Notes under the pieces: generated by a model | Told to the model about the DNA's origin: nothing | Seen by the model: only the letters and a program-made list of their open reading frames with translations | The model's database searches: none | Shown: one piece after another, positions 22,105 to 32,906 of the stretch | Position numbering within the stretch: position 1 is the first letter of the stretch | Layout: every line of letters starts with the position of its first letter | Source of the DNA: Actinomortierella ambigua | Lineage: Eukaryota; Mortierellomycota; Mortierellomycetes; Mortierellales; Mortierellaceae | Assembly: GCA_016098155.1 (NCBI GenBank) | Contig: JAAAJB010000207.1 | Span: 1-53,779, forward strand | DNA length: 53,779 nt | Direction of reading: 5' to 3' | Program-made: the position numbers and the translations under genes

Positions 22105-22464
22105 TTAAGGCTGGCTGATGAGGACAACACCGCCGACGTTCTGGGTGTAGGGAGCATCGGTCTTGGTGGGCTTGTAGGTCTCGTTGTTCCAGAAGTCAAT
22201 GACGAGGTGGTTGGCCTTGTCCTTGCCAGTGTAGTCGATGGTCTTGCCATCGTACTTGACGGAAAGGTGGAGGAAACCCTTGTTCTCCAGGGTGAAAGCG
22301 TACTTCTTGACAGCATTGCGGAAGAGGCCGACAGCGTAGACATACTGGCCACTCTGCGTGGTGGTGATGGGCTCGGCATCGGTGGGGTTCTTCTCGTTGT
22401 CGAAGAAGGTGATCTTGGCTTCGCCAGCGCCGAAAGCGATGATGTGAGCTTGAGTGTAGGCCAT
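22105..22464 (-). CDS. Unrecognised small protein, 119 aa
   Basis: A single coding exon from ATG 22464 to the TAA at 22105. No signal peptide or membrane segment. The sequence alternates polar and hydrophobic residues in short runs (HIIAFGAGEAKITFF, GQYVYAVGLF, YAFTLENKGFLHLSVKY, GGVVLISQP), suggesting a compact beta-sandwich. Only one cysteine-free, soluble domain is apparent. A strong TATA box (22681-22689) and a 5'UTR intron (about 22473-22615) lie upstream, and codon use is biased to C/G-ending codons, all consistent with strong expression. I do not recognise the family; a lectin-like or stress-related soluble protein is only a guess. Confidence 0.75.
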   Translation of the reverse strand: MAYTQAHIIAFGAGEAKITFFDNEKNPTDAEPITTTQSGQYVYAVGLFRNAVKKYAFTLENKGFLHLSVKYDGKTIDYTGKDKANHLVIDFWNNETYKPTKTDAPYTQNVGGVVLISQP

Positions 22465-22472
22465 GGTAACTG

Positions 22473-22615
22473 CTGTTGTTGGACAAAAGCAAACGGTTAT
22501 GGGAATTTTAGATGGACAATATACTTCATGTGGAAAGTGGGCATTTCACAAAGGGGAGGAAGAAAGGTATTCATGGTGTTGCTTGGGGATGGGGGGGGGG
22601 TTGTAGATATCTTAC
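22473..22615 (-). other. Probable 5'UTR intron of the 119-aa protein gene
   Basis: On the minus strand CCAA is followed by GTAAGATATC (donor) and the acceptor is CAACAG, immediately before the short leader CAGTTACC and the ATG. The acceptor could be one of two adjacent CAGs. Confidence 0.55.
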
Positions 22616-22680
22616 TTGGAGTGTAGGAGAGAGCGGGTCTTCGATGAGGATGATAGATATCTTTTGGGCGATTGAACAAT

Positions 22681-22689
22681 CCTTTTATA
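22681..22689 (-). promoter_or_regulatory. TATA box of the 119-aa protein gene
   Basis: TATAAAAGG on the minus strand, about 65 nt before the 5'UTR donor site and about 220 nt before the start codon. Confidence 0.65.
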
Positions 22690-23335
22690 CCCATTTTTTT
22701 TTTAATCGAAGCAACTCGTCTTCACGTTTCTCACTCTGACTGGAGGGTTGATCGCGAGCGAGTTCAGTAGTATAGCGTAATCATCCGGCATTCGCTTTGG
22801 CAATGGCTATTCATGCAAATGTGACAAAAAAGATTGGGGAAACGCGTGTGAATGTCGCAAGTGAGACTTTTCGTGCACAATGAGAGTAATGTTTTGAAGG
22901 CCAGTGCTCAAACTCCCACTCCTTCCCCCTCCTCAATACCCGCATCATCCACGGTTTCTTGGGTAATCGGATGATGTCTAGTCTGCTATCCTGCAGAGTT
23001 TTCGTGCTCTGTACCCCATGTAATAGGAACGCCGCGGTGATTTTACGCACATGCAAAGAAGAGGGAGTAAAATACCTCTTCACATTCCGTGAGAGTCGAT
23101 TGATTTTCGTCAGACATGACAGATGACCGCTTTGGGCTATAGAGCGCAACGTAAATACAAGGCGTGTATGCATGAAAATGACCCAAGAACCTTTCTTCTT
23201 TCCCACCCCTCGTTCCACCCCCCTGCGTGCTCCTGCAGGCAAAAATACATACCCCTGGAAATAGTAGTGTACAAAATTTTTATTCTTATGCAGAGTTGTG
23301 ATGATTTTTTAAAAAAAGGTGTCATTTTTGTTCTT
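22690..23335. other. Region between the 119-aa gene promoter and the LEU fusion 3' end
   Basis: No gene recognised. Upstream promoter sequence of the small gene, then the 3' untranslated region of the LEU fusion gene with AT-rich stretches at 23270-23330. Confidence 0.45.
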
Positions 23336-26300
23336 TTACCAGGCGAGCTCGCTGGTATCGCCGCAATTGCTGGCGGAAGGAGCAGCATTGGCCTGGCTAC
23401 CGCATCCACCGGTCTCGGGAGCGGTGGCGACACGGAAGAGCTGCTTGCCATAAGTTCGGTACATCTCAGTCACACCACCACCGGACAGGAGACGTTCCTC
23501 CATCAACGACATACCAAAGGGATACTCGTGGCCGCCGCAAATGACCTTACGCTCCTTGACGTTGATCGAAATGTCGGCGCCCTCCTGAGCATGGGTATAG
23601 AACTCCTCGTCGTCGATGGTGATACCGAGAAGCGACATGTTGGGCTGGTTACGGGCATAAATGAAGGCAAACGACTTTGCAATGACGGCCTGAATACCGG
23701 CACCGCGCAGAGCACGAGGAGCCTCTTCACGTGACGAGCCAGAACCGAAACCAATACCACCGACCACAATATTAAAACCTTGCTTGGCCAGGTCACGGAA
23801 CTCGGGCTTGACAAACTGGAAGGCGTGGGTACCGAGATCCTCATCCGAAGTGCCGGGCATGAACTGAGCAGGGATAATGGCGTCTGTGTCAATGTTATCC
23901 TCAAAGCGCTGAACCTTGCCCTTGATGACGGCATTGAATGAAGGTGGGGGAGCGGGCAAGGAGGAGGCCTTGGACTGATCCGAGTCGGCAAAGATGGGTG
24001 CGGGCTCAGAGTACACGACGGCCTTGCCCTTCTCGAGCCAGATCTCGAGCATCTCCTCGTAACGGGCGCGGTCAATGCTATCAAGAAGATCGCGAGGGTT
24101 GCGAATCTTCATGTCGAACGACGACGCAGCGACAGTTGCGGCCGAGGCCAGGTTGCCGATGGCACCCTTACCCATGCGGTTGCGGAAGTTGCGGTTCTGC
24201 GAAGACAACCAGACCTCGCCCTCGCCAGCACGGTCAGCAGCCACAGCAATGCAGTACGAGCAGCCAGGAGCGCCAATCTCGAAACCGGCCTGCTCGTAAA
24301 TCTTGAGGAGACCAAGACGGCGGAGCTTGGCCACAATGGGCACCGAGCCAGGCGTGACCTTGCGCTTGCCACCAATGGCGGGCACAAGACCCTTCTTGAG
24401 ACCGGCCTCGAGAACCAGGGCAGCCAGGATGAGATCTTCCTCAGCGGTTGTGCAGGCACCGATGAAGCATCCATCCAGCTTGGTACCGGCGGCATCATCA
24501 ACACCGACACAGTTGTCGGGGTCGGGGTACAGGGCTACGAGCGATTCTACCTTGGCCAGATCAATCACGTGCGTCTCGGCATACTCGGCATCCTCATCGG
24601 CCTGGAAGTAAAGAGCAGCGTTCTTGTGTTGGGGGTTCTTACGCTTGGCAATGTAGGCAGAGGTAATCTCGTCAGCCTCGCACACACCGGCAATACCACC
24701 AAACTCAGTTGCCATGTTGGACAGGGCAAAGCGAGCATCGCAGGACAGGTGCTTCAGACCAGGGCCAGTGTACTCGACCGAGCGCTCAAAGGCGACGGTG
24801 TTGCGCTTCAGCTGCTGGAGGACATACAGAATGGCATCCTTTCCACCAATGCCAAATGGAGGCTGGTTGATGAAGCGGATGTTGACCGTCTCAGGCACCT
24901 TGAACCATGTCTCACCAGTAACAAGAGGCATCACGACATCGGCAGCACCAAGACCGACAGCAAAGGCACCGACAGCACCGGCCGAGCACGAGTGCGAGTC
25001 GGCACCGATGATCATCTGACCAGGCTGAGCACGCTCACGGTAGAACTCGGTGTGCAGGATGGAGAAGTTGGGGCGGTAAAAGTCGATGAGCTTGGCCTCT
25101 TCAGCAAAGTCGGCCGAGGCCTTGATCAGCTCCTTGGGCTTGGGCTGGTCGTTGATGCTGGGATCGACGGTGTGATCGATGGCGAGCCAGAAGCGATCGT
25201 TACGGAAGATCTCAGGGCGACCCATTTGATCGTAAGTCTTGTTCATGCCCTTCCAGGTCAGCTCCGAGGCAAGGGTCCAGTCGACAGACACACAGACCAT
25301 GTCGCCGGGCTTGATGCTGCCAGGGGTCTGGAGACCAATAGCGTTGTGGAGAATAATCTTCTCCGAAATGGTCAAGCCACGGCGGCCAGCGGGGCGGGTA
25401 AGGTTCAAGGGGCGAAAGGAAGGAGCGTGCTCCGCAGCATTGAGACCCAGAAGCTCGCGCTCGAGGCACTCCAAGATCTTGTCACCCATCTGCTTGGTGG
25501 TCTTGTCACCACCCAGATCGCGGGTACGGTACTCGAAACCAGCGCGGTCAGAGTCGTCGAGAACCTTGCGAACGGCGTCCTCAATAGCCTTGGCCTCGTC
25601 CTCCATGTCAAGCGAGTAGCGGAGCAACATGGCGGCCGAAAGGATGGTACCGACGGGGTTGGCAATGCCTTGACCAGCAATATCGGGGGCAGAGCCGTGG
25701 ATGGGCTCGTACAAGCCTACGCAGGGCTTGCCCTTCTCGGGAAGGCCGTTCAGGGAAGCCGAGGGCAGGAGACCGAGCGAACCAGGGATGACAGAGGCCT
25801 CGTCCGAGAGGATATCACCAAACATGTTCTCGGTGAGAACAATGCCGTTCATGGCACGAGGGTTCTTGACGAGGAACATGGCGGCCGAGTCAACGAGGTG
25901 ATGGTCGACCTTAAGCTGGGGGTACTCCTTCTCGATGACCTCGGTGACAGTCTGGCGCCAGAGACGAGACGAAGCCAAGACGTTGGCCTTATCGATCGAG
26001 TGGATGGGCCAAGCAGGCTCATGCTGAAGGGCGAGGGCAGCTGCGAGGCGAGTGACGCGCTCAACCTCAGCCTTGGAGTAAGGAAGGGTGTCATAGGCGT
26101 AGCCGTCCTCGGCAGTGGCTTCCTTGCGATCACCAAAGTAGATACCGCCGACCAGCTCACGGATCATGAGAAAGTCCACGCCCTTGACAATGGATTCCTT
26201 GAGAGGCGAGTGTGCAATAAGGGAGTCAGAGGCGAACTGGCAGGGGCGGAGGTTGGCGTAGAGATCAAGGGATTTCCGGAGGGCGAGGAGGCCCTGCTCG

Positions 26301-27048
26301 GGGCGAGGGTTGCCAGTGGCCCACTTGGGACCACCAACGGCGCCGAGAAGAATGGCGTTGGCTGCCTTGCAGGAGGCGAGGGCCGCATCGCTCAGAGCCG
26401 TACCTGAATAACGGATAAGAGTACGAGTCAGCGTCAGTTAGTTGGGGAAGTTGAGTGAGGCTGGGGCAAAAGTCACTCTGGACGGGCTATTTCGTCGCCG
26501 AGAACAATCTCAACCCGTCACCACCCCACCCCCTTTTAGAGTTTGGGTGCGCAAGAATATCTTAGATCTCGTCTTTGTTGCGTTTCCATGGCCGATTGTT
26601 GGTCCGAGTGGTTCAGAGAGATTGATAGCCAGACTGTCCACGTCCACACTTTCCTTTTTTCTCTCACCCCTCCCTGGTCCTGCTAAATCCTGGCTGGTGT
26701 GGTTGAGATCCTGCACATGTCGTTGGCAGGATGATTTCTCTCAGGCTCATCCTGCTCGCTAGCTGTTCCACAAGGTGGGAATAGAAAAGTAAAGGGATGT
26801 CCCATCCTCTACCCCCTCTCCTCTTTTTTTTTCTTCTCCTCTTTGCAATCAAAACGAAGGTTCAACTATGGCTTACCATGAGCGTCGATGGAGGCACCTC
26901 CGATCAACTCTTGCTTGAAGGTGATGTTGACCTTGTGAGAGCGGATTTTGGCAACGAGGTCAAGGGCACGCTTAGCCTCGGCGACGACCTCGGGACCAAC
27001 ACCGTCACCAGGCAGGAGCACTACTGTGAATTGCTTAGCGGCAGTCAT
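23336..27048 (-). CDS. Fused 3-isopropylmalate dehydrogenase (Leu2-type) and aconitase-family isopropylmalate isomerase-like protein
   Basis: Two exons, 26877-27048 and 23336-26403, joined in phase 1 across a 473-nt intron; 1079 aa. Residues 1-375 are a complete isopropylmalate dehydrogenase: [77 protein letters not shown] linker of about 25 residues leads to a LeuC-like module (about 400-870) with DHTVDP (His468), GADSHSC (His528) and three cluster cysteines, Cys708 (FIGACTT), Cys772 and Cys775 (PGCSYC). After a Pro-rich linker, a LeuD-like swivel domain (880-1079) has [12 protein letters not shown] and [14 protein letters not shown]. The expected chemistry is the consecutive isomerase and dehydrogenase steps of leucine synthesis. 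The isomerase half is not the standard Leu1 type (CTT instead of CTN), so its substrate needs care. The gene is divergent from ILV6. Confidence 0.9.
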
Positions 27049-27672
27049 TATATACAAAGGATGTGATGTACAAAGAGAAGGAAGGAGAAGAAGGCGAGAA
27101 AAGCAGGAAGGACGGAAGGAATCAGAACGAGGTGAAGATGCACGGATGTGAGCGGAGTAGAAGGCGTAAAGTAAAAAAGTCAAAGGGGAGGAGGTGAGAA
27201 AAAAAAGATCAGATGGCTTCGGAGAGGATTTGCCTCAACAGGAAAAAAAGGAGGGGGTGATGGGGGGGGGATGTTTGAAGAGAAGAGAAGTGAAAAAAAT
27301 GATATTGCCGAAAGCTGGAACTTCGGGGATACTGGGCCCTTTTTAAGAATGTCGCATGCACCCTGCTCACGTTGCCCCTCCCTCTCCTCGTTGGTCTGTT
27401 GTCAGCGAGCAAGTTTCGTAACTTGTGCCACTCGCACTTTTTCTCGCCACTTGAGTCAGGTAAGGTGACTGCGAAATCAGCCTTACTCATTCGTGTCGAA
27501 CCCAGCAGAACTCTATTTTTCTGACTACCCTACAAAGCGATAATACCCTTCGTGATAAAAACCCACCTCGTCCTCCTCCATATTATCGGCCGTTTACTTG
27601 CCAGAAAACAACCTTTCCATCCATCTTCCATTTCTCTCATTTCTCTCATTCTCCACATTCATCCTCTTTGAA
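27049..27672. promoter_or_regulatory. Bidirectional promoter of the LEU fusion gene and ILV6
   Basis: 624 nt between the two start codons. Contains a perfect TGAGTCA (27452-27458), a TTAAAAAG stretch on the minus strand near 27338-27346, and pyrimidine-rich leaders on both sides. An in-frame ATG at 27183 could extend the LEU protein by 45 residues. Confidence 0.6.
27452..27458 (+). promoter_or_regulatory. Gcn4/Cpc1-type bZIP site TGAGTCA
   Basis: A perfect TGAGTCA, 215 nt before the ILV6 ATG and about 404 nt before the LEU fusion ATG. Fungal general amino-acid control factors of the Gcn4/Cpc1 family bind TGASTCA. Function here is inferred. Confidence 0.5.
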
Positions 27673-28898
27673 ATGTGGGCTTCAAGACTTACCTCGGCCA
27701 CGAAGGCCATCATGGTATGCTAATAGCATAGCGGCAACCACCAAGCTTACTTTGGACGTACACCGATGCACCACGTGCGTCCTTTATTTTTTTCCGAGCG
27801 CGTAAAGCTGTACCATCGAGCGCTCACCCAACGCGTTCTGCCTTTCTTTTACTTCACACATCGTCTCTAGGCACCTGCCACGGCATCGACACAATCGTTT
27901 CGCACACGGATGGTGAGCCAGGCAATCCGTGCGTCGTCGACCTCATCGTCGACCTCGGCCATCTCTTACAAGAAGCGACACCCACATGTGCGGCATCCGG
28001 CTCTATCATCAGACTATCTGTTCCCGGCGGCACCATCGGCTGAGGAGGCCGTCTCCAACATCCTCTATAACACACCACCCAGCGGACGGAACAAGGCCAA
28101 GCAACACCACATCTTCAACTGTTTGGTCCAGAACGAACCCGGTGTGCTCTCACGCGTCTCAGGCATCTTGGCCGGTCGTGGATTCAACATTGACTCGCTT
28201 GTCGTCGCCAAGACAGAGGTTGCTGATCTGTCGCGTATGACTATTGTTCTCCGAGGCGAATCCGCTACAATTGAACAGGCTCGTCGGCAACTCGAGGACT
28301 TGGTATGCAGGGGAGGGGGAATTAAGTTATTGTTGCAGAGGAGAGATTTAGTTTTCTTTATTGCAAAGGGAGGCTGATCTAGAAATCATGTGCACTCCCT
28401 CCCTCATTCTCTCTGTTGTTATAGGTTCCTGTGTGGGCAGTTCTTGATTACACTGGATTCCACGTCATTAAGCGTGAGTTGCTGCTGATCAAGGTGTCTA
28501 TCCTTGGTCCGGAGCATGTCCGTGCCCAGATGAACTCGCGTTCGCCCGAATGGCAGCAGCAGCGCCACGAAGACGATGATGAGGCCGAAGAGATGTCGCC
28601 ATCGAACGCTCTGCGCCAGACCCACTCCCACCTCAAGTCCCTCACCGAGCTCACCAAACTGTTCCAGGGCAAGGTCGTCGACGTCAGTGGTGAGTCGGTT
28701 GCTATCGAGCTTTCGGCAAAACCAGAGCGTGTCGATGCTTTCATCAAGCTCGTCAAGCCTTTCGGCATCCTTGAGGCTGCAAGGAGTGGCATGATGGCCA
28801 TGCCTCGTTCGCCGATCTATGATCGTCATGACGATGAGGATGAGGAGCCGGAAGCACAAGGATCTGGTGTCGATGCTACTCTTCTGCCTCCTGGATAA
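27673..28898 (+). CDS. ILV6: Acetolactate synthase regulatory (small) subunit
   Basis: A mitochondrial regulatory subunit that stimulates acetolactate synthase and confers valine feedback. Three exons: 27673-27714, 27871-28302, 28425-28898 (315 aa), joined in phase 0 both times. The first 14 codons and the next exon form an Arg/Ser/Ala-rich, acid-poor presequence. An ACT domain starts near residue 85 (HIFNCLVQNEPGVLSRVSGI, LAGRGFNIDSLVVAKTEV) and is followed by the C-terminal regulatory domain (VWAVLDYTGFHVIKRELLLI, ELTKLFQGKVVDVSGESVAI, LVKPFGILEAARSG). The end, VDATLLPPG, is like other fungal Ilv6 proteins. The catalytic partner ILV2 lies about 4.4 kb downstream. Confidence 0.95.
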
Positions 28899-29893
28899 AA
28901 GAAAAACGCAGACATACCCAAATCGACTACCCCTCCCTCCTCTCTCTAGCTGTTTTCCATTTGTCATTTGTCGCTGCAGTAATACATCCAATTTTCAACT
29001 TGCGTTTTACTTAACGTTATGGACCTTACTATGAAGATATGTACCGCCTCCTTTGGTTGGTCGATGAACAAGAAAGAGACGCTATTTGACCATGTCCGGT
29101 CTCATTATTGTCTTTGTCTGAGAGATAAGTACCCACACCGCCCAGGGGATAGCTCTTAAAAAAAGAAAGTCATCAGCTTTTTTGGACAATGTCCAAGAGA
29201 ACAGCAGGAGTACAAGACACTAGCCTTGTTCACCAATGGCGATGTACCTGATCAAATAGAGTTTATGCTCCATGTGACGCTTATGATAGGCATGAGTCAA
29301 GTCAAAAGCTCCGAACGACAGCCAGTAAATGCCCAAAGTCCGTCAAACTCAATGCTAGAAGGAAGGTTGATCTGCTTTGGTACCATAGGAGAGAGAGTGC
29401 GAGGAGAAAGGGTGGGGCACCTCTATTCCTACCCTTTAATCCACCCCTTCCCCCGCTCTTTCACACCGATAAGCAGGGTTCATTCTCTGATGGATTAGCG
29501 TGGTTTGTTTACTTTTTGAAGAAGAATGGGAACTCGGAAAACATTGGACTGATCAGATCAGATCAGAGGACAGAAGTAACAACAAACAGATCCCTGTGTT
29601 TCCCAAAAGAGCATGGACACGTCTCCGGTACAAAGCGGATCCGTCGTCTTTTTAGTTGGCAAACACTCTCTCCTTTACGCCCTGTGTCAAGGTGTGGGTG
29701 CATCAATTCAGCAACAAAGAGTTCATGTTTAGAGAGTTATGAGAGCGCGAAGGTTTAAAGAAAGCAACGAGTATGGTACAAGTTTTATTTTTTCAGTCAA
29801 AGAGGGGAAAAAAAAGCGGAAAGGATCTATGTTGCAAATGATGAGGGGGAGGGGAATGCAATGATGGCGTTTACAGCACAAGAAGTAGTTCTT
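28899..29893. other. Convergent 3' region of ILV6 and ILV5
   Basis: About 1 kb with no credible gene. One TGAGTCA occurs at 29293-29299 but it is not near a start codon. GATCAGATCAGATCAGAG is a short direct repeat near 29551-29569. Confidence 0.5.
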
Positions 29894-31230
29894 TTACTTC
29901 TGGTTCTCGGGGCGCAACTTGCGGACGGCAATGCCGGTGCGCCACATCTCGTGGTCGGCGATCTCAGCAAGCTCCTTCTCGAGCTCAGAGCGGTAGTTGG
30001 AAGCCGAGTTCTTGGTAAGCGAACGACGGGTCTCGGTACCATCCTCGACGGACGCGTACAGCTCCTCGAAGACGGGGCGGGAAGCATCGTGGAACTTCTT
30101 CCACCAGTCCAGAGCACCACGCTGAGCGGTAGTCGAGCAGTTGGCGTACATCCAGTCCATGCCGTTGGCGCCGATCAAGGGGTAGAGCGACTGGGTGGCC
30201 TCCTCAACGGTCTCGTTGAATGCCTCCGAAGGGGAGTGGCCCTTGGCACGGAGGACCTCGTATTGGGCAACAAAGAGACCCTGGATGGCGCCCATCAGGA
30301 CACCACGCTCACCGTACAGATCGGAGAAGACCTCCTTCTTGAAGGTGGTCTCGTACAGGTAGCCAGTGCCGACACCGACACCGAGCGCAACAGCGCGCTC
30401 CATGGCCTTGCCCGAGTAATCCTGGTAGACAGCGACCGAGCCGTTGATGCCACGGCCCTCGAGGAAGAGGTTGCGGACGGTGGTGCCCGAGCCCTTGGGG
30501 GCAACGAGGACGACATCAATATCCTTGGGGGGGATGACGCCAGTATCATCAGCGTAGACCACAGAGAAACCGTGGGAGAAGTACAGGGTCTTGCCCTTGG
30601 TCAGATAGGGCTTGATCTCGGACCACAGCTTGGACTGAGCGGCATCCGACAACAGGTTCATGATGACAGTACCCTTGTCGCAGGCCTCGTTGATCTCGAA
30701 GAGGTCCTTGCCGGGAACCCAGCCCTCAGAGACGGCCTTGTCCCACGAAGCGCCCTTTCGGCAACCGATGATGACGTTCAGCTTGTTGTCGCGGAGGTTG
30801 AGGGCCTGGCCACGACCCTGGGGGCCGTAGCCGAGGACGGCCAGGGTATCATTCTTGAAGGTCTCCTGGAGCTTGGCAGGGGGGTAGTCAGAGCGCTCGT
30901 AAACAGTCTCCTCCGTGCCGCCAAAGTTGATGGTCTTGATAGTGCGAGTCTGGGAGGAGGCAGCCTATTAATTTGTTTTCACGTTGCATGGACACGAAAA
31001 TGGTCAGGCGTGAGATTTTTTGTTTCTTTCATCAAGTCTTTCTTTCCATGTGGTGCCTGGCGATTTTTCTGTCAAGGCGAGAGGAGCTAATTTTTTACCT
31101 TGAAGGCAGCAGCACGAGGAACGTGAGAGATGGCGGCCGATCGGGCGAGAGCAGAGAAGGAGCGAGCAGGGGCGGCGACGGCAGCAGCACGGGCGGCCTG
31201 TCGGAATGCAGAACGGGCGATGAAGCTCAT
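29894..31230 (-). CDS. ILV5: Ketol-acid reductoisomerase (acetohydroxyacid isomeroreductase)
   Basis: A mitochondrial enzyme that converts acetolactate or acetohydroxybutyrate to the dihydroxy acid with NADPH. Two exons: 31099-31230 and 29894-30964, phase 0; 400 aa, the fungal class I length. Exon 1 encodes a presequence without acidic residues (MSFIARSAFRQAARAAAVA). The NADPH-binding motif GYGPQGRGQALNLRDN follows at about residue 89. VVLVAPKGSGTTVR and the metal/substrate region (SDLYGERGVLMGAIQGLF, FNETVEEATQSLYPLIG) are intact. It lies tail-to-tail with ILV6 and head-to-head with ILV2. Confidence 0.96.
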
Positions 31231-31495
31231 GATGGTATTATATGGAGGGAGGAGGGGTGAGGGATGGGGAAGAGTGGAGAGGAAAGAAAAAGTAAATCAG
31301 GGGTGTGGAAGAGGGGGGTATTTAACAGATGATGTCTGTTTTCGTTTGGTTGTATTGTTTGATTTGCAGTCGGAAAAAAAACGCAAGGAAGAGAGTTCTT
31401 TTATATGCAGATAGATATGGGCCTTGCGTGGATGGAACGAGCGAGTGGCACACCACTCAGTAGCCAGGCAAGCTGAGCAGGACGGTGACAACCAA

Positions 31496-31501
31496 GAGTC
31501 A
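31496..31501 (-). promoter_or_regulatory. TGACTC core upstream of ILV5
   Basis: GAGTCA on the plus strand, reading TGACTC toward ILV5, 266 nt before its ATG. It is the minimal Gcn4-type core; a six-base match can be chance. Confidence 0.3.
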
Positions 31502-32900
31502 ATGCCCTGCAACAGGGGAGCTGAGCCCAGTCACAGTCATGTATTCACTTTTTTTTTTAGTCACTACAGTCATAGCGAACAAACGAGGGGAACCTTATTC
31601 CATCCTCCCCTTCTTTGCTCTTACTCTTATCGATGCTCTTGAAACTGAACCAAAGAGAGGCTGGAATAAGCTCGAGGCAGTCACATCGGAGGTCGCGTAA
31701 GGTGGATATGTCAAAATCATCGTTGATGCCCCCCCTCCCACGTACGTACCATCCTTATCTGGTCCCATCAATGGCGTTCGTGTATTAAGCTTGGTGCCAA
31801 GGTCTTGAGACAACTGAAGACTTGTCGTCTTCTCATCTGCGTGGCCACTCGTTTGGAAACAAACATGAAGACCCTGATCAGAAAGTCTAGCACTAGACCC
31901 ACTAGACCTCGCTCCGTCTTCAAATTTGGCAGTATATCCTGGGGCCGAAAAAAGCGAGCATTTGGCCTTTCAATGTTGCTGATTGGTTTTGTTGATTTGG
32001 GGATGTCGATCAAGGTATCGCTTGGCACGGATAACGAATGTGCCCAAGGGCTTTATCTCCTTTAATGCGCTTCATTGAGGGCGGGTCATTATATTATAGG
32101 CTGCTTCAAAGCTGTACCAAGATGCTAAGTTGATTGTGCACCTTGTACAATACTGGGTTCTATTATCATTGCATTGGCACACAGAAGCTCCACCTTGTCT
32201 GGTCCCAGGATATGATACTTGAAAACTCCAGTGCCGGTGCTTTGCGGTGATTGAATGGGAATGTAATCTTGTTTGCGACAGGTCTTTGCTTCGTCTGACA
32301 TAGTTTCATCAATGCCGAGGAGTGGGGAGGCATCGCCTCATCGCCACCTTAGCAACATGGGCTAGATCCAGAGTAAAGTCAAGTGAGCAGCGACTTCCAT
32401 GTGCCAGGTTCTTCAGCAGTTTCCAACCAACCGCAACTTTGTTTATTTCCAGTGATTTGAGGGCCTCTGATTTAACCATTAGGTATTATGGGGATGGACG
32501 CCAGGGGGCTCGCGTTGATGCATCCATGGGGACATGGACTATACCAAATAGAGCATCGCTGCTGGGAAACATGTGTACAGAGCAGTGGGGTAAGAGGATG
32601 TCGATGTGCTTGACACCAGTGCCAACACAGCAACTAACATGAGCCAATGGACTTTAGGTCCGTGTCTCTCCTCTTTTTTTTTATTGTTATTATTACGCTG
32701 TTAGCTGTCAGTCAGGTCCACATGGTTGTTCGGGGTGCAGCTCCCTTTTGAGGAGGTCTTAACGTGTCCGAAGGCAACAGCGCCTGTGACTTGAAAGATT
32801 TTGAGTTTGGCAAGATTACTCATTTAGCCGTCACAACAGGGTTTTTTGCGCGTGCAATCACCCAGTGTCCATCACATCGACAATTGGCCTCTTACTCTTT

Positions 32901-32906
32901 TGACTC
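32901..32906 (+). promoter_or_regulatory. TGACTC core upstream of ILV2
   Basis: TGACTC reading toward ILV2, about 390 nt before its ATG. A minimal Gcn4-type core with the same caveat as the ILV5 site. Confidence 0.3.

Noticed and set aside
24569..26407. 612-codon plus-strand frame opposite the LEU fusion gene
   Set aside because: It is the antisense shadow of a GC-biased coding exon; its translation shows no domain while the minus strand encodes clear enzymes.
29293..29299. TGAGTCA between ILV6 and ILV5 as a regulatory site
   Set aside because: It lies between convergent 3' ends, far from any start codon.
29861..31090. 409-codon plus-strand frame opposite ILV5
   Set aside because: Antisense of the conserved reductoisomerase exon; no recognisable domain of its own.
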